From Lelliottia amnigena (lineage in GTDB: Bacteria > Pseudomonadota > Gammaproteobacteria > Enterobacterales > Enterobacteriaceae): 64,000 nt of DNA. The position numbers and the translations under genes were made by a program. Location of the stretch: NCBI GenBank assembly GCA_900635465.1, contig LR134135.1, positions 2,356,001 through 2,420,000 of the forward strand. The letters are read 5' to 3'. A model generated the notes under the pieces. The model made no database searches. It was given only the letters and a program-made list of their open reading frames with translations, and had not been told where the DNA came from. Shown piece by piece: positions 31,516 through 42,674 of this stretch. Numbering within the stretch: the first letter of the stretch is position 1; each line of letters starts with the position of its first letter.

Positions 31516-32558
31516 TTACAGCAGCGGCTTCTGCCCGCGCTGCAACCAGCGCAATAAAAGACGATCCGCGCTATCGGCGGCACTGTTCGTAAAGCGATCT
31601 AACAGTCGTTTACGCTGGGTAAACCGCACACCGACCAGTTCACGACCGTCCATCAGACTCAGGAGCAAATCGTCGCTCGTGCCGACCTCGTCCACCAGCC
31701 CTTTCTCCTGCGCCTGGATGCCGTACCAGTGTTCACCTGTCGCCACCTGATCAATATCCAGCGAAGGACGCATGCGATGCACGAAATCCTTGAAAAGATG
31801 GTGCGTTTCATTCAGGTCTTCACGAAATTTCTGACGGCCCTCTTCGGTATTTTCACCCAGCAGCGTCAGCGTCCGTTTGTACTGCCCGCAGTGTGCAGCT
31901 CAATGTCGATCTCTTTATTTTTTAAGAAGCGATTGAAGTTAGGGATTTGCGCGACAACGCCTATTGACCCCAGGATCGCAAAAGGCGCCGCCACGATTTT
32001 GTCGGCTACGCAGGCCATCATATAGCCCCCGCTCGCCGCCACTTTGTCTACCGCTACCGTTAACGGGATCTGCTTATCACGCAAACGCTGCAACTGCGAG
32101 GCCGCCAGACCGTAACCGTGAACAACACCACCTGGGCTTTCTAACCGCAGAACGACCTGATCCTGCGGCTTGGCCACGGCCAAAACCGCCGTCACCTCTT
32201 CGCGCAGCGATGACACTTCATGCGCATCCATACTGCCTTTAAAATCCAGAACATACACGCGTGGTTTGGTGACTTCCTGTTGCGCCTGTTTAGCGTTCGC
32301 TTTTGCCGCTTTAGCTTCCAGCTTGTGCTTTTTCTTTTGCGCTTTATGCCACATCTTTTGCTGATGCCCATCCAGCAACGCAACCGACATGTCTTCCTGC
32401 ATCTCCTTATACTGCTCGCTTAAGCGGGTGATACGTAACTCGCCGCGCTGACGCTTGCGCTGCGTCAGATTCACGAGCAGAACCGCAATGGCGATAATAG
32501 CGATCGCTACCGTCGCGATTTTGGCCAAAAACAAACCATATTCAGAAAGTAATTCCAC
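31516..32558 (-). CDS. sohB: SohB, inner-membrane S49-family peptidase (single-base frameshift, probable sequencing error)
   Basis: Predicted signal-peptide-peptidase-like serine protease anchored in the inner membrane. GTG start at 32558 (ELLSEYGLFLAKIATVAIAI, N-terminal membrane helix) placed seven bases after AAGG; a GTG three codons earlier is possible. Catalytic Ser in VDKVAASGGYMMACVADKIV. After IELHTAG a base is missing from the C run at 31884-31886 (GGGG expected on the coding strand). The remainder, from QYKRTLTLLGENTEE to the RWLQRGQKPLL end, is in another frame. Corrected length about 347 residues, against 349 in E. coli. Confidence 0.92.
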
Positions 32559-32812
32559 GTGTTCCACCTTGATTTAACCACGAATCTTTCTCGACCAGTG
32601 TACAACAGCCTTCGTCAGGCGTCTCGCTCGCAACAATGCCCGTGCGAGCGGCTTTCAGGACCAGGCAATTATGGTAGAAATAGTTGCAAATTGTTAATTT
32701 CGAAGCGTTCTCTCCTGTAGACTGATTGAAATCATGCGCCGTTTCGGGCATAAAACCGAAAAGCGAACAAAAAGCAGGCGCAGCCGATGTGTTCCGCGCC
32801 GCAGGAGTCACC

Positions 32813-33574
32813 GTGCACTATCAACCGAAAAAAGATTTACTGCAAAATCGTATCATCCTTGTCACCGGTGCCAGCGACGGTATTGGTCGCGAAGCCGCGC
32901 TGACCTATGCTCGTTACGGCGCCACCATCGTACTGCTGGGCCGCAATGAAGATAAATTACGCAGTGTGGCTGACGAAATCGCCGCAATCAGCGGCGCGCC
33001 GGCTCGCTGGTACAGCCTGGATTTGTTGTCCTGCACACAAGAATCATGCCGCGAATTAGCCCAGCACATTGCCGGTGATTATCCGCGCCTTGACGGGGTG
33101 TTGCACAATGCCGGTTTACTCGGTGAAGTCCGTCCCATGGATGAGCAAAACGCCGAAATCTGGCAACAGGTTATGCAGGTCAATATCAACGGTACCTTTT
33201 TCCTGACTCAGGCCCTTCTTCCTTTATTACTCAAGTCTGATTCCGGGTCGCTGGTCTTTACGTCATCAAGTGTGGGTCGTCAGGGCCGGGCAAATTGGGG
33301 CGCGTATGCCGTATCGAAGTTTGCCACCGAAGGTATGATGCAGGTACTGGCTGAGGAATATCAAAGCCGTCACTTGCGGGTCAACTGCATTAATCCAGGT
33401 GGTACGCGCACTAAAATGCGGGCCAGCGCCTTCCCTTCGGAAGACCCGCAAAAGCTCAAAACGCCGGCAGATATTATGCCGCTTTATCTGTGGTTAATGG
33501 GCGATGATAGTCGTCGTAAAACCGGAATGACCTTTGATGCCCAGCCGGGCCGTAAGCCAGGAATTTCTCAATGA
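32813..33574 (+). CDS. yciK: YciK, short-chain dehydrogenase/reductase
   Basis: SDR-family oxidoreductase, 253 residues, substrate unknown. NAD(P)-binding VTGASDGIGREAAL, NAG motif in LHNAGLLG, catalytic Ser and YxxxK (TSSSVGRQGRANWGAYAVSK). GTG start at 32813 (HYQPKKDLLQNRIILV) seven bases after AGGAG; the upstream extension lacks family similarity. Ends overlapping btuR (ATGA), so yciK-btuR is an operon as in E. coli. Confidence 0.95.
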   Translation: MHYQPKKDLLQNRIILVTGASDGIGREAALTYARYGATIVLLGRNEDKLRSVADEIAAISGAPARWYSLDLLSCTQESCRELAQHIAGDYPRLDGVLHNAGLLGEVRPMDEQNAEIWQQVMQVNINGTFFLTQALLPLLLKSDSGSLVFTSSSVGRQGRANWGAYAVSKFATEGMMQVLAEEYQSRHLRVNCINPGGTRTKMRASAFPSEDPQKLKTPADIMPLYLWLMGDDSRRKTGMTFDAQPGRKPGISQ

Positions 33575-34161
33575 GTGAAGATCGCCACCAGCAACGCCAG
33601 CAACGATTGAAAGAACAGGTTGATGCCCGCGTCGCTGCAGCCCAGGACGAGCGCGGTATCGTCATTGTGTTTACCGGAAATGGAAAAGGGAAAACGACGG
33701 CGGCTTTTGGGACCGCCACCCGCGCCGTTGGGCACGGTCAGAAAGTGGGAGTGGTGCAGTTTATCAAAGGGGAATGGCCCAACGGCGAGCGCAATTTGCT
33801 TGAGCCTCACGGCGTAGAATTTCAGGTCATGGCGACCGGTTTTACCTGGGATACGCAAAATCGCGAAAGCGATACTGCAGCCTGTCTTGCCGTGTGGGAG
33901 CACGCAAAACGGATGCTTGCCGATCCGCAGCTCGATATGGTGTTACTCGATGAGATCACCTACATGGTGGCCTACGATTATCTTTCACTGGAAGCGGTAT
34001 TGACTGCGCTGAAAAACCGCCCTTCGCACCAGACGGCGATCGTCACCGGACGCGGATGCCACCGGGATATTCTGGACTATGCGGATACGGTCAGTGAGCT
34101 TCGCCCTGTTAAACACGCGTTTGACGCGGGCATAAAAGCGCAGATTGGGATCGACTACTAA
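33571..34161 (+). CDS. btuR: Corrinoid adenosyltransferase (BtuR/CobA)
   Basis: Transfers adenosyl from ATP to Co(I) of cobalamin/cobinamide to make the B12 coenzyme. 196 residues. P-loop GNGKGKTTAAFG, FIKGEWPNGER, and DMVLLDEITYMVAYDYLS as Walker B-like region. Overlaps the yciK stop by four bases. Followed by a shared terminator with rluB. Confidence 0.97.
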   Translation: MSEDRHQQRQQRLKEQVDARVAAAQDERGIVIVFTGNGKGKTTAAFGTATRAVGHGQKVGVVQFIKGEWPNGERNLLEPHGVEFQVMATGFTWDTQNRESDTAACLAVWEHAKRMLADPQLDMVLLDEITYMVAYDYLSLEAVLTALKNRPSHQTAIVTGRGCHRDILDYADTVSELRPVKHAFDAGIKAQIGIDY

Positions 34162-34169
34162 ATAAGAAA

Positions 34170-34197
34170 AAACCCGGCGATGCCGGGTTTATTTTTT
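34170..34197. terminator. Bidirectional terminator between btuR and rluB
   Basis: AAACCCGGC and GCCGGGTTT with a three-base loop, A run before and ATTTTTTT after, between convergent genes. Confidence 0.92.
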
Positions 34198-35072
34198 TAG
34201 CCGTTGTTGTTACGGCTGCCAGAACGGCGAGTCGGGCTCACCTGGCTATGGCGCTTGACCGCGCGGCGAATCTGATTCGCTTTCACGCGACGACGATCTT
34301 TCTCAACCGCCACTTTCGACGTGGTTTCTGGTTTGAGTTCGACCAGTTCACGCAAATAGTTGGTCTGGGTTAAATCCAGCTCCGTATACCCGCCGCGCGG
34401 CAGGCCTTTCGGCAGCAGAATGTCACCATAACGCACACGAATCAGTCGGCTAACCTGCACACCAACCGCTTCCCAAAGACGACGCACCTCACGGTTACGA
34501 CCTTCAGTCAGCGTGACGTTGTACCACTGGTTGATACCTTCACCGCCGGTGAATTTGATCGTTTTAAAGGCTGCCGGACCGTCTTCAAGCTGAACGCCGC
34601 GCGATAAGTCACGCAGTTTATGCTCGTCAACTTCGCCGAAGACACGCACCGCATATTCGCGTTCTACTTCGCGGCTCGGGTGCATCAGGCGGTTAGCCAG
34701 TTCACCATCGGTGGTGAATAACATCAGACCGCAGGTGTTAACATCCAGACGACCGACAGCAATCCAGCGCGCCCCGCGCAGTTTTGGCAGACGGTCAAAT
34801 ACGGTTGGACGTCCTTCCGGATCGTTACGGGTACACAATTCGCCTTCCGGCTTATAGTAAGCCAGCACGCGACAAATCTGTTCTGCGGATTCTTTCACCG
34901 AGATAACGTGGCCGTCGAGACGAATTTTCATTCCCGCGACGACTTCCACACGATCGCCCAGCTTGGCAATTTTGCCATCAACACTGACGCGACCGGCTTC
35001 GATAATAGTTTCGATTTCACGGCGTGAACCGTGGCCAGCACGCGCCAGCACTTTCTGTAATTTCTCGCTCAT
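34197..35072 (-). CDS. rluB: 23S rRNA pseudouridine(2605) synthase
   Basis: Makes pseudouridine at 23S rRNA position 2605. 291 residues. N-terminal S4 RNA-binding domain ([20 protein letters not shown]), catalytic Asp in [19 protein letters not shown], basic Arg/Lys-rich C-tail ending GSRNNNG as in E. coli. The ATG at 35072 (MSEKLQKV) matches E. coli; the frame is open nine codons upstream. Confidence 0.97.
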   Translation of the reverse strand: MSEKLQKVLARAGHGSRREIETIIEAGRVSVDGKIAKLGDRVEVVAGMKIRLDGHVISVKESAEQICRVLAYYKPEGELCTRNDPEGRPTVFDRLPKLRGARWIAVGRLDVNTCGLMLFTTDGELANRLMHPSREVEREYAVRVFGEVDEHKLRDLSRGVQLEDGPAAFKTIKFTGGEGINQWYNVTLTEGRNREVRRLWEAVGVQVSRLIRVRYGDILLPKGLPRGGYTELDLTQTNYLRELVELKPETTSKVAVEKDRRRVKANQIRRAVKRHSQVSPTRRSGSRNNNG

Positions 35073-35171
35073 TGAGCATCCTTCAGGTGTCGCCTTCACA
35101 GGCGTCGAATTAGGGTCAAAAAAGCGATTTCCCGCTATTTTGATGGCCGCGTAGTATATCTGCTTATACCT

Positions 35172-35792
35172 TTACAAGAAAGGCTTAACGTCGCCCACGC
35201 CTTCACGAATCACTTCAGGCGCCTCTTCCGTCAGATCAACAACCGTTGTCGGCTGCTGGCCGAGATACCCGCCGTGGATAATCAGGTCAACCTGCTTTTC
35301 CAGACGGTCTTTGATTTCTTCCGGATCGGACTCCGTAAAATCACTGCCTGGCAGCATCAGCGACGTAGAAAGCATCGGCTCGCCAAGCGTTTCGAGCAAC
35401 ATCTGGGCAATCGGGTTGGAGGGCACGCGCATGCCGATCGTTTTGCGTTTTTCCTGTAACAAACGGCGCGGCACTTCCTTGGTTCCTTTCAGAATAAAAG
35501 TATAGTTGCCCGGCGTGTTGTTTTTAATTAAACGAAACGCGACGTTATCCACGTAGGCGTAGGTCGAGATTTCGGAGAGATCGCGACACATCAGGGTAAA
35601 GTTATGCCCATCCGGCAAATGACGAATGCGGCAGATACGTTCCATCGCCCCTTTGTCTTCGATTTTACAGCCCAGCGCATAGCCGGAATCCGTTGGATAA
35701 ACGATCACGCCGCCCTTACGAACGATTTCAACGGCCTGATTGATCAAGCGCGCCTGTGGGTTATCCGGATGAATATAGAAAAACTGACTCAT
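35172..35792 (-). CDS. yciO: YciO, YrdC/Sua5-family protein
   Basis: 206-residue RNA-binding-fold protein of the YrdC/Sua5 family (threonylcarbamoyl-AMP synthase paralogue); E. coli YciO has only weak activity of that kind and its role is unclear. GGVIVYPTDSGYALGCKIED and the TFILKGTKEVPRRLLQEKR segment carry the family motifs. The start overlaps the rnm stop by four bases. Confidence 0.95.
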   Translation of the reverse strand: MSQFFYIHPDNPQARLINQAVEIVRKGGVIVYPTDSGYALGCKIEDKGAMERICRIRHLPDGHNFTLMCRDLSEISTYAYVDNVAFRLIKNNTPGNYTFILKGTKEVPRRLLQEKRKTIGMRVPSNPIAQMLLETLGEPMLSTSLMLPGSDFTESDPEEIKDRLEKQVDLIIHGGYLGQQPTTVVDLTEEAPEVIREGVGDVKPFL

Positions 35793-36685
35793 ACTTCCCT
35801 CTCTTCAATGTGTTGCTGTGGCTGTTCCCAGAGCTGCCAGACGGGCTCTACGCCTGCGGGCAACCAGAGCTTGCGCCCCAGTTCAATCCACGCGCAAGGC
35901 TGATGGAAATCAGAGCCTTGCGAAGCCAGTAAACCAAACTGGCGGGCGTATGCCGCATGCTGCGTGCGCTCATTGGGAGCCTGCTGGCATTGGGCGACTT
36001 CCATCGCTTCACCGCCGAGTTCGGCAAAGTGAGCCAGCAGCCTTTTCAGCCACTTAGCTGACAGGTTGTACCGCCCCGGATGGGCCAATACCGCCTTTCC
36101 GCCAGAATGATGAATGACATCAATAGCTTGTTTTATTGTACACCACTGTGGAGGAACGTAACCGGTTTTACCGCGCGCGAGATATTTTTTAAATACATCG
36201 GCAAAGTTACTGGCTTTACCGGCCTCAACCAGGAAGCGCGCGAAATGGCCCCGCGTTACGGCTCCGCCGTTGGCGAGACGTTGTGCGCCTTCCAGCGCAC
36301 CGGGGATCAACGCTTTTTCAAGTCGTTCACCGATCAATACAGCGCGCTGGTTACGACGTTCTTTCTGCTCTTCCAGAAAGGCACACAGCGCCGGATGCGC
36401 AATATCAATGTTCAAGCCCACAATGTGAATTTCGTGATTTTCCCAGACGGTGGAAATTTCTACGCCAGAGATGAGGTTCAACGCCAGTCCGCTGCGCGCG
36501 ATTTCCACTCGTGCTGCCGGAATAGCATCTGTGGTGTCGTGATCGGTAATAGCCAGCGTCCCCACACGCATTTCGACGGCACGGTGGACCAGCGCTTCAG
36601 GCGTGAGCAGCCCATCAGAGGCTTGCGTATGGCTGTGTAAATCATAAATCACGGCGTATTTTGTCTCGCTCAAAGCGGTTTCCAT
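35789..36685 (-). CDS. rnm: Rnm (YciV/TrpH), PHP-family 5'-3' exoribonuclease
   Basis: PHP-domain phosphoesterase; the E. coli protein (RNase AM) trims 5' ends of rRNAs and hydrolyses 3',5'-bisphosphonucleotides. About 298 residues. Metal-binding motifs YDLHSHTQASDG, LAITDHDTTDA, HIVGLNIDI, KAVLAHPGRY and SQGSDFHQPC are all intact. ATG at 36685 chosen; a GTG one codon earlier and a TTG a few codons later are alternatives. Divergent from the trp operon and coupled to yciO. Confidence 0.95.
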   Translation of the reverse strand: METALSETKYAVIYDLHSHTQASDGLLTPEALVHRAVEMRVGTLAITDHDTTDAIPAARVEIARSGLALNLISGVEISTVWENHEIHIVGLNIDIAHPALCAFLEEQKERRNQRAVLIGERLEKALIPGALEGAQRLANGGAVTRGHFARFLVEAGKASNFADVFKKYLARGKTGYVPPQWCTIKQAIDVIHHSGGKAVLAHPGRYNLSAKWLKRLLAHFAELGGEAMEVAQCQQAPNERTQHAAYARQFGLLASQGSDFHQPCAWIELGRKLWLPAGVEPVWQLWEQPQQHIEEREV

Positions 36686-36749
36686 CACAGGTTTATCGTA
36701 TTTTAGAAGGCTATGATAACGGCTTGCGCGGAAATTCTGAAATCAGGGG

Positions 36750-36783
36750 TTGACAACGCCCCATTGAACTAGTTAACTAGTAC
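36750..36783 (+). promoter_or_regulatory. trp promoter and TrpR operator
   Basis: TTGACA at 36750-36755 and TTAACT at 36773-36778 with a 17-base spacer form the trp promoter. The operator palindrome ACTAGTTAACTAGT at 36768-36781 overlaps the -10 exactly as in E. coli, so TrpR with bound tryptophan should block initiation. Confidence 0.93.
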
Positions 36784-36811
36784 GAAAGTTCACTCAAGAA
36801 GGTATCTGAAA

Positions 36812-36856
36812 ATGAAAGCACATTTCTCCCAGCACGGTTGGTGGCGCACTTCCTGA
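36812..36856 (+). CDS. trpL: trp operon leader peptide
   Basis: 14-residue leader MKAHFSQHGWWRTS with tandem Trp codons, preceded by AAGAAGGTATC. The HGWWRTS end matches the E. coli leader (KGWWRTS), while residues 4-9 differ. Ribosome stalling at the Trp codons should favour the antiterminator and read-through into trpE. Confidence 0.93.
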   Translation: MKAHFSQHGWWRTS

Positions 36857-36901
36857 ATATCGGGCAGTGTCATTCGTGTGCGTTACGAAAACAGATACCT
36901 G

Positions 36902-36925
36902 GCCCGCGACTATGCGGGCTTTTTT
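36902..36925 (+). terminator. trp attenuator
   Basis: GCCCGC and GCGGGC separated by a six-base loop and followed by TTTTTT, 45 bases after the leader stop and 26 before trpE. This is the 3:4 hairpin. The competing 2:3 pairing would use the CGGGCAGTG region at about 36862-36870. Confidence 0.9.
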
Positions 36926-36950
36926 ATGAACAGAATATGAGAACAACAAT

Positions 36951-38513
36951 ATGCAAACAGCCAAAACAAAACTTGAGTTGCTGACCTGCGAAGCAATTTA
37001 TCGCCATAACCCTACCGCCTTGTTTCAGCAAGTCTGCGGCGCACGCCCTGCCACGCTGCTGCTTGAATCCGCCGATATCGACAGCAAAGACGACCTCAAA
37101 AGCCTGCTGCTGGTAGACAGCGCATTACGGATTACGGCTTTAGGTGACACCGTCACTATTCAGGCTTTATCCGAGAACGGCGCGTCGTTGCTGCCGCTGC
37201 TCGATGCCGCACTGCCTGCGGGCATCGAAAATGAAAAACGTCCAGAATCCCGTACATTGCACTTCCCTGCGGTAAGCCAACTGCTGGATGAAGATGCGCG
37301 TCTGTGCTCGCTGTCCGTTTTTGATGCGTTCCGCTTGCTGCAAAATCTGGTTGATGTTCCTGAGAACGAGCGTGAAGCGATGTTCTTTGGCGGGCTGTTT
37401 GCCTATGACCTGGTTGCCGGATTTGAAGATTTACCCGAAACCGAGCAAGGCAACCGCTGCCCGGATTACTGCTTCTATCTGGCAGAGACCCTGATGGTGA
37501 TTGACCATCAGAAGAAATACACCCGCATTCAGGCCAGTCTTTTCACGCCTTCCACTGCCGAAAAACAGCGCCTTGAGCAACGTATCGAACAGCTGCAACA
37601 GCAGATGACGGAAGAACCCACTGCGTTACCGGTGCAAAGTATCGAGCACATGCAGTGTGAAGTCAGCCAGACGGACGATCAGTACGGCGCGGTTGTCCGC
37701 CAGATGCAAAAAGAAATTCGTGCAGGCGAGATTTTCCAGGTGGTGCCGTCACGTCGCTTCTCGCTCCCTTGCCCTTCGCCACTGGCCGCATACGACGTGC
37801 TGAAGAAAAGCAATCCGAGTCCGTATATGTTCTTTATGCAGGACAACGATTTCACACTGTTTGGCGCATCACCGGAAAGCTCGCTGAAATTCGATGCGAC
37901 CAGTCGTCAGATTGAGATTTACCCGATCGCCGGGACGCGTCCACGCGGTCGCCGCGCGGATGGTTCACTGGACCGCGATCTCGACAGCCGCATCGAGTTA
38001 GAAATGCGTACCGACCACAAAGAGCTTTCTGAGCACCTGATGCTGGTTGACCTGGCGCGTAACGATCTGGCGCGCATCTGTACACCGGGCACCCGTTACG
38101 TCGCGGATTTAACCAAAGTTGACCGCTACTCCTTCGTGATGCACCTCGTTTCCCGCGTGGTGGGCGAGCTGCGCCACGATCTCGATGCGCTGCACGCCTA
38201 CCGCGCCTGCATGAATATGGGCACCCTGAGCGGCGCGCCAAAAGTGCGTGCGATGCAGCTCATCGCGGGTGCCGAAGGCCGTCGTCGCGGCAGTTACGGC
38301 GGCGCGGTCGGTTACTTCACCGCCCATGGCGATCTGGATACCTGCATCGTGATCCGCTCGGCCTATGTCGAAGACGGCATTGCCACCGTCCAGGCGGGCG
38401 CTGGCATCGTTCTTGATTCTGTTCCGCAGTCTGAAGCTGACGAAACTCGCAGTAAAGCACGCGCGGTCTTGCGCGCTATCGCCACCGCACATCACGCACA
38501 GGAGATTTTCTGA
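36951..38513 (+). CDS. trpE: Anthranilate synthase component I
   Basis: Converts chorismate to anthranilate with ammonia from the TrpG domain. 520 residues as in E. coli. Feedback-site segment [19 protein letters not shown] near the N-terminus and catalytic chorismate-binding blocks ([59 protein letters not shown]). Its TGA overlaps the trpD ATG, giving translational coupling. Confidence 0.98.
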   Translation: MQTAKTKLELLTCEAIYRHNPTALFQQVCGARPATLLLESADIDSKDDLKSLLLVDSALRITALGDTVTIQALSENGASLLPLLDAALPAGIENEKRPESRTLHFPAVSQLLDEDARLCSLSVFDAFRLLQNLVDVPENEREAMFFGGLFAYDLVAGFEDLPETEQGNRCPDYCFYLAETLMVIDHQKKYTRIQASLFTPSTAEKQRLEQRIEQLQQQMTEEPTALPVQSIEHMQCEVSQTDDQYGAVVRQMQKEIRAGEIFQVVPSRRFSLPCPSPLAAYDVLKKSNPSPYMFFMQDNDFTLFGASPESSLKFDATSRQIEIYPIAGTRPRGRRADGSLDRDLDSRIELEMRTDHKELSEHLMLVDLARNDLARICTPGTRYVADLTKVDRYSFVMHLVSRVVGELRHDLDALHAYRACMNMGTLSGAPKVRAMQLIAGAEGRRRGSYGGAVGYFTAHGDLDTCIVIRSAYVEDGIATVQAGAGIVLDSVPQSEADETRSKARAVLRAIATAHHAQEIF

Positions 38514-40108
38514 TGGCTGACATTCTGCTGCTCGATAATATCGACTCCTTTACTTACAACCTGGCAGACCAGCTGCGTGCAAACGGCCACAACGTGGTGA
38601 TTTACCGCAATCATGTCCCGGCGCAAACGCTGATTGAACGTCTGGAAACCATGCAAAACCCGGTGCTGATGCTTTCTCCAGGCCCCGGTGCGCCAAGCGA
38701 AGCAGGCTGTATGCCTGAGCTGTTGACCCGTATGCGCGGCAAACTGCCGATTATCGGGATTTGCCTGGGGCATCAGGCGATTGTTGAAGCCTATGGCGGC
38801 TATGTTGGTCAGGCGGGTGAAATCCTGCACGGTAAAGCCTCCAGCATTGAACACGACGGTCAGGCGATGTTTGCCGGGCTGCCAAACCCGCTCCCGGTGG
38901 CGCGTTATCACTCGCTGGTGGGCAGCAACATTCCGGCGGGTCTAACGATCAACGCCTCTTTCGAAGGCATGGTGATGGCCGTGCGTCACGATGCGGATCG
39001 CGTATGTGGTCTGCAATTCCATCCGGAATCCATTTTGACCTCCAACGGCGCACGCCTGCTGGAACAAACCCTGAACTGGGCGCTACAGAAACTGGAGCAA
39101 ACCAATACGCTGCAGCCGATTCTTGAAAAACTGTATCAGGCGCAAACGCTCACCCAGCAGGAGAGCCACCAGCTTTTCTCCGCCGTCGTGCGCGGCGAGC
39201 TGAAGCCAGAACAGCTGGCAGCCGCGCTGGTGAGCATGAAAGTGCGCGGTGAGCAACCGCAGGAAATTGCCGGTGCCGCTACCGCTCTGCTGGAAAATGC
39301 AGCCCCCTTCCCGCGCCCGGATTATCAGTTTGCGGATATTGTCGGGACCGGCGGTGACGGCAGCAACAGTATCAATATCTCCACGGCCAGCGCGTTTGTG
39401 GCAGCGGCCTGTGGCATGAAAGTTGCGAAACACGGTAACCGCAGCGTCTCCAGCCGCTCGGGTTCGTCTGACCTGTTGGCCGCTTTTGGCATCAACCTGG
39501 AGATGAACGCTGAACGTTCGCGTGAAGCGCTGGACGATTTGGGCGTCTGCTTCCTGTTTGCACCGAAATATCACACCGGTTTCCGCCACGCGATGCCGGT
39601 TCGCCAGCAGTTGAAAACCCGCACGCTGTTTAACGTGCTTGGGCCATTGATCAACCCGGCGCATCCGCCGCTGGCGCTGATTGGCGTCTACAGCCCTGAA
39701 CTGGTTTTACCGATTGCTGAAACCCTGCGTGTTCTGGGTTATCAACGTGCCGCCGTGGTTCACAGCGGCGGGATGGATGAAGTGTCGCTTCATGCTTCAA
39801 CGCTGGTTGCCGAACTGCGCGACGGTGAAATCCAAAGCTACCAGTTAGAAGCGTCAGACTTTGGTTTGACGCCGTACCGCCAGGAACAGCTCGCTGGCGG
39901 CACACCGGAAGAAAACCGTGACATTCTGACACGCTTGCTACAAGGTAAAGGTGAGGCCGCCCACGAGGCCGCTGTCGCCGCGAATGTCGCGATGTTGATG
40001 CGCTTACACGGTGAAGAAGATCTCCAGGTTAACGCGCAGAAAGTGATGGCCGTATTGCGTTCTGGCGCAGCTTACGACCGCGTTACCGCACTTGCGGCAA
40101 GAGGGTAA
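38513..40108 (+). CDS. trpD: TrpGD: anthranilate synthase component II / anthranilate phosphoribosyltransferase
   Basis: Fusion protein, 531 residues. Residues 1-195 are a class I glutamine amidotransferase (nucleophile Cys in [15 protein letters not shown]; His/Glu in LQFHPESIL). Residues about 200-531 are anthranilate phosphoribosyltransferase (PRPP motif [33 protein letters not shown]). The same fusion occurs in E. coli and relatives. Confidence 0.98.
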   Translation: MADILLLDNIDSFTYNLADQLRANGHNVVIYRNHVPAQTLIERLETMQNPVLMLSPGPGAPSEAGCMPELLTRMRGKLPIIGICLGHQAIVEAYGGYVGQAGEILHGKASSIEHDGQAMFAGLPNPLPVARYHSLVGSNIPAGLTINASFEGMVMAVRHDADRVCGLQFHPESILTSNGARLLEQTLNWALQKLEQTNTLQPILEKLYQAQTLTQQESHQLFSAVVRGELKPEQLAAALVSMKVRGEQPQEIAGAATALLENAAPFPRPDYQFADIVGTGGDGSNSINISTASAFVAAACGMKVAKHGNRSVSSRSGSSDLLAAFGINLEMNAERSREALDDLGVCFLFAPKYHTGFRHAMPVRQQLKTRTLFNVLGPLINPAHPPLALIGVYSPELVLPIAETLRVLGYQRAAVVHSGGMDEVSLHASTLVAELRDGEIQSYQLEASDFGLTPYRQEQLAGGTPEENRDILTRLLQGKGEAAHEAAVAANVAMLMRLHGEEDLQVNAQKVMAVLRSGAAYDRVTALAARG

Positions 40109-40111
40109 ATA

Positions 40112-41470
40112 ATGCAGACCGTTTTAGCAAAAATCGTTGCCGATAAGGCCATCTGGGTTGAAGCCCGCAAAGAACAGCAACCGCTGGCCAGTTTTCAGAA
40201 TGATGTTGTGCCAAGCAGCCGCCGTTTTTATGACGCCCTGAAGGGCGCTCGCACCGCTTTTATTCTGGAGTGCAAAAAAGCCTCGCCGTCTAAAGGCGTG
40301 ATCCGCGACGATTTTGACCCTGCGCGTATCGCTGAGGTCTACAAACATCACGCATCGGCCATTTCGGTGCTGACGGATGAAAAATATTTCCAGGGCAGTT
40401 TTGATTTTCTGCCGATTGTCAGCCAAATCGCGCCGCAGCCGATTTTGTGCAAAGACTTCATCATTGACGCGTACCAAATCTGGCTGGCACGTTTTTATCA
40501 GGCTGACGCCTGCCTGCTGATGTTGTCCGTTCTGGATGACGAACAGTATCGCCAGCTCGCAGCCGTGGCGCACAGTCTGAATATGGGCGTGCTGACCGAA
40601 GTGAGTAATGAAGAAGAACTGGAGCGCGCGATTGCGCTCGAGGCCAACGTCGTTGGCATCAACAACCGCGACCTGCGCGATCTGTCCATTGATCTGAACC
40701 GTACGCGTCAGCTTGCTCCGCGTCTGGGTGCGGGTGTCACGGTCATTAGCGAATCGGGCATCAATACTTACGCTCAGGTGCGCGAGTTGAGTCATTTCGC
40801 AAACGGCTTCCTGATTGGCTCAGCTATGATGTCCTGCGAGGATTTAAACGTCGCCGTACGTCGCGTGCTGCTGGGCGAAAACAAAGTCTGTGGTCTGACT
40901 CGCGGTCAGGATGCTGCGGCAGCGCTCGAAGCGGGCGCGATCTATGGCGGTTTGATTTTCGTTGACGGCTCGCCGCGCACTCTTTCAGAAAGCCAGGCAC
41001 GAGACGTGATGGCCGCCGCGCCGCTCAGCTACGTTGGCGTGTTCCGCGATGCGCCCGTTGAGGACGTCGTAGCAAAAGCCGAAAATCTCTCCCTCGCCGC
41101 CGTTCAACTGCACGGCAGCGAAGACCAGCACTATATCGACGCGCTGCGCCAGGCATTGCCTGCGCAGATCCAGATCTGGAAAGCGCAGAGCGTAAGCAAC
41201 ACTTTACCGCCTCGCGATTTGAATCACGTTGATAAGTACGTGCTCGATAACGGCCAGGGCGGCACGGGCCAGCGTTTCGACTGGTCGCTGCTGAACGGTG
41301 AGAAGCTGGATAACGTCCTGCTGGCGGGTGGCTTAAGCCCCGACAATTGCGTAGAGGCCGCGAAAGCGGGCTGCGCAGGTCTCGATTTCAATTCAGGCGT
41401 AGAGTCCCAACCGGGAATCAAAGATGCCAGCAAACTGGCCTCGGTATTCAAGACGCTGCGTGCATATTAA
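40112..41470 (+). CDS. trpC: TrpCF: indole-3-glycerol-phosphate synthase / phosphoribosylanthranilate isomerase
   Basis: Bifunctional two-barrel enzyme of 452 residues. N-terminal IGPS ([20 protein letters not shown], with catalytic Lys; [12 protein letters not shown]) and C-terminal PRAI ([34 protein letters not shown]). Ends ten bases before trpB. Confidence 0.98.
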   Translation: MQTVLAKIVADKAIWVEARKEQQPLASFQNDVVPSSRRFYDALKGARTAFILECKKASPSKGVIRDDFDPARIAEVYKHHASAISVLTDEKYFQGSFDFLPIVSQIAPQPILCKDFIIDAYQIWLARFYQADACLLMLSVLDDEQYRQLAAVAHSLNMGVLTEVSNEEELERAIALEANVVGINNRDLRDLSIDLNRTRQLAPRLGAGVTVISESGINTYAQVRELSHFANGFLIGSAMMSCEDLNVAVRRVLLGENKVCGLTRGQDAAAALEAGAIYGGLIFVDGSPRTLSESQARDVMAAAPLSYVGVFRDAPVEDVVAKAENLSLAAVQLHGSEDQHYIDALRQALPAQIQIWKAQSVSNTLPPRDLNHVDKYVLDNGQGGTGQRFDWSLLNGEKLDNVLLAGGLSPDNCVEAAKAGCAGLDFNSGVESQPGIKDASKLASVFKTLRAY

Positions 41471-41480
41471 GGAAGAGAAA

Positions 41481-42674
41481 ATGACAACACTATTAAATCC
41501 GTATTTCGGCGAGTTCGGTGGTATGTACGTTCCGCAAATTCTGATGCCTGCCCTGCGCCAGCTCGAAGAGGCGTTTGTTAGCGCTCAGAAAGATCCGGCT
41601 TTCCAGGCCGAATTTACCGACCTGCTGAAAAACTATGCGGGTCGCCCGACAGCGCTGACCAAATGTCGTAACTTGACCGAAGGCACCAAAACCACGCTGT
41701 ACCTCAAGCGTGAAGATTTGCTGCACGGCGGCGCGCATAAGACCAACCAGGTACTCGGCCAGGCGTTGCTCGCCAAACGCATGGGCAAAACGGAAATTAT
41801 CGCCGAAACGGGTGCCGGGCAGCACGGCGTAGCGTCGGCGCTGGCCAGCGCCCTGCTCGGTCTGAAATGCCGCATCTATATGGGTGCCAAAGACGTTGAG
41901 CGTCAGTCACCGAACGTGTTCCGTATGCGTTTGATGGGTGCAGAAGTGATTCCTGTGCACAGCGGCTCCGCGACGTTGAAAGATGCCTGTAACGAAGCGC
42001 TGCGCGACTGGTCTGGCAGCTATGATACCGCGCACTACATGCTGGGTACGGCGGCGGGCCCACACCCCTTCCCGACCATTGTGCGTGAATTCCAGCGCAT
42101 GATCGGCGAAGAAACCAAAGCGCAGATCCTCGAAAAAGAGGGCCGTCTGCCGGATGCGGTGATCGCGTGTGTGGGTGGCGGTTCGAATGCCATCGGCATG
42201 TTCGCTGACTTTATTGATGACACCAGCGTCGGTTTGATTGGCGTTGAGCCTGCCGGTCACGGCATTGAAAGCGGCGAGCACGGCGCACCGCTGAAGCACG
42301 GTCGCGTGGGGATTTATTTCGGTATGAAATCGCCGATGATGCAGACCGACGAAGGGCAGATCGAAGAATCGTATTCCATCTCGGCAGGCCTCGACTTCCC
42401 GTCCGTCGGGCCACAGCATGCGCATCTGAACAGTATCGGTCGCGCAGATTATGTGTCGATTACCGATGACGAGGCGCTGGAAGCCTTCAAAACCCTGTGC
42501 CGCAACGAAGGGATTATCCCGGCACTCGAGTCTTCTCATGCCCTTGCTTACGCACTGAAAATGATTAAAGAGGCCCCGGAAAAAGAGCAGTTACTGGTGG
42601 TTAACCTTTCCGGTCGCGGTGACAAAGACATCTTCACCGTTCACGATATTTTGAAAGCACGAGGGGAAATCTGA
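41481..42674 (+). CDS. trpB: Tryptophan synthase beta chain
   Basis: PLP enzyme joining indole and serine; partner of TrpA. 397 residues, start [18 protein letters not shown] after GGAAGAGAAA (the frame is open 19 codons upstream inside trpC). PLP Lys in [16 protein letters not shown], phosphate-binding [13 protein letters not shown]-terminal [15 protein letters not shown]. The stop overlaps trpA. Confidence 0.99.
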   Translation: MTTLLNPYFGEFGGMYVPQILMPALRQLEEAFVSAQKDPAFQAEFTDLLKNYAGRPTALTKCRNLTEGTKTTLYLKREDLLHGGAHKTNQVLGQALLAKRMGKTEIIAETGAGQHGVASALASALLGLKCRIYMGAKDVERQSPNVFRMRLMGAEVIPVHSGSATLKDACNEALRDWSGSYDTAHYMLGTAAGPHPFPTIVREFQRMIGEETKAQILEKEGRLPDAVIACVGGGSNAIGMFADFIDDTSVGLIGVEPAGHGIESGEHGAPLKHGRVGIYFGMKSPMMQTDEGQIEESYSISAGLDFPSVGPQHAHLNSIGRADYVSITDDEALEAFKTLCRNEGIIPALESSHALAYALKMIKEAPEKEQLLVVNLSGRGDKDIFTVHDILKARGEI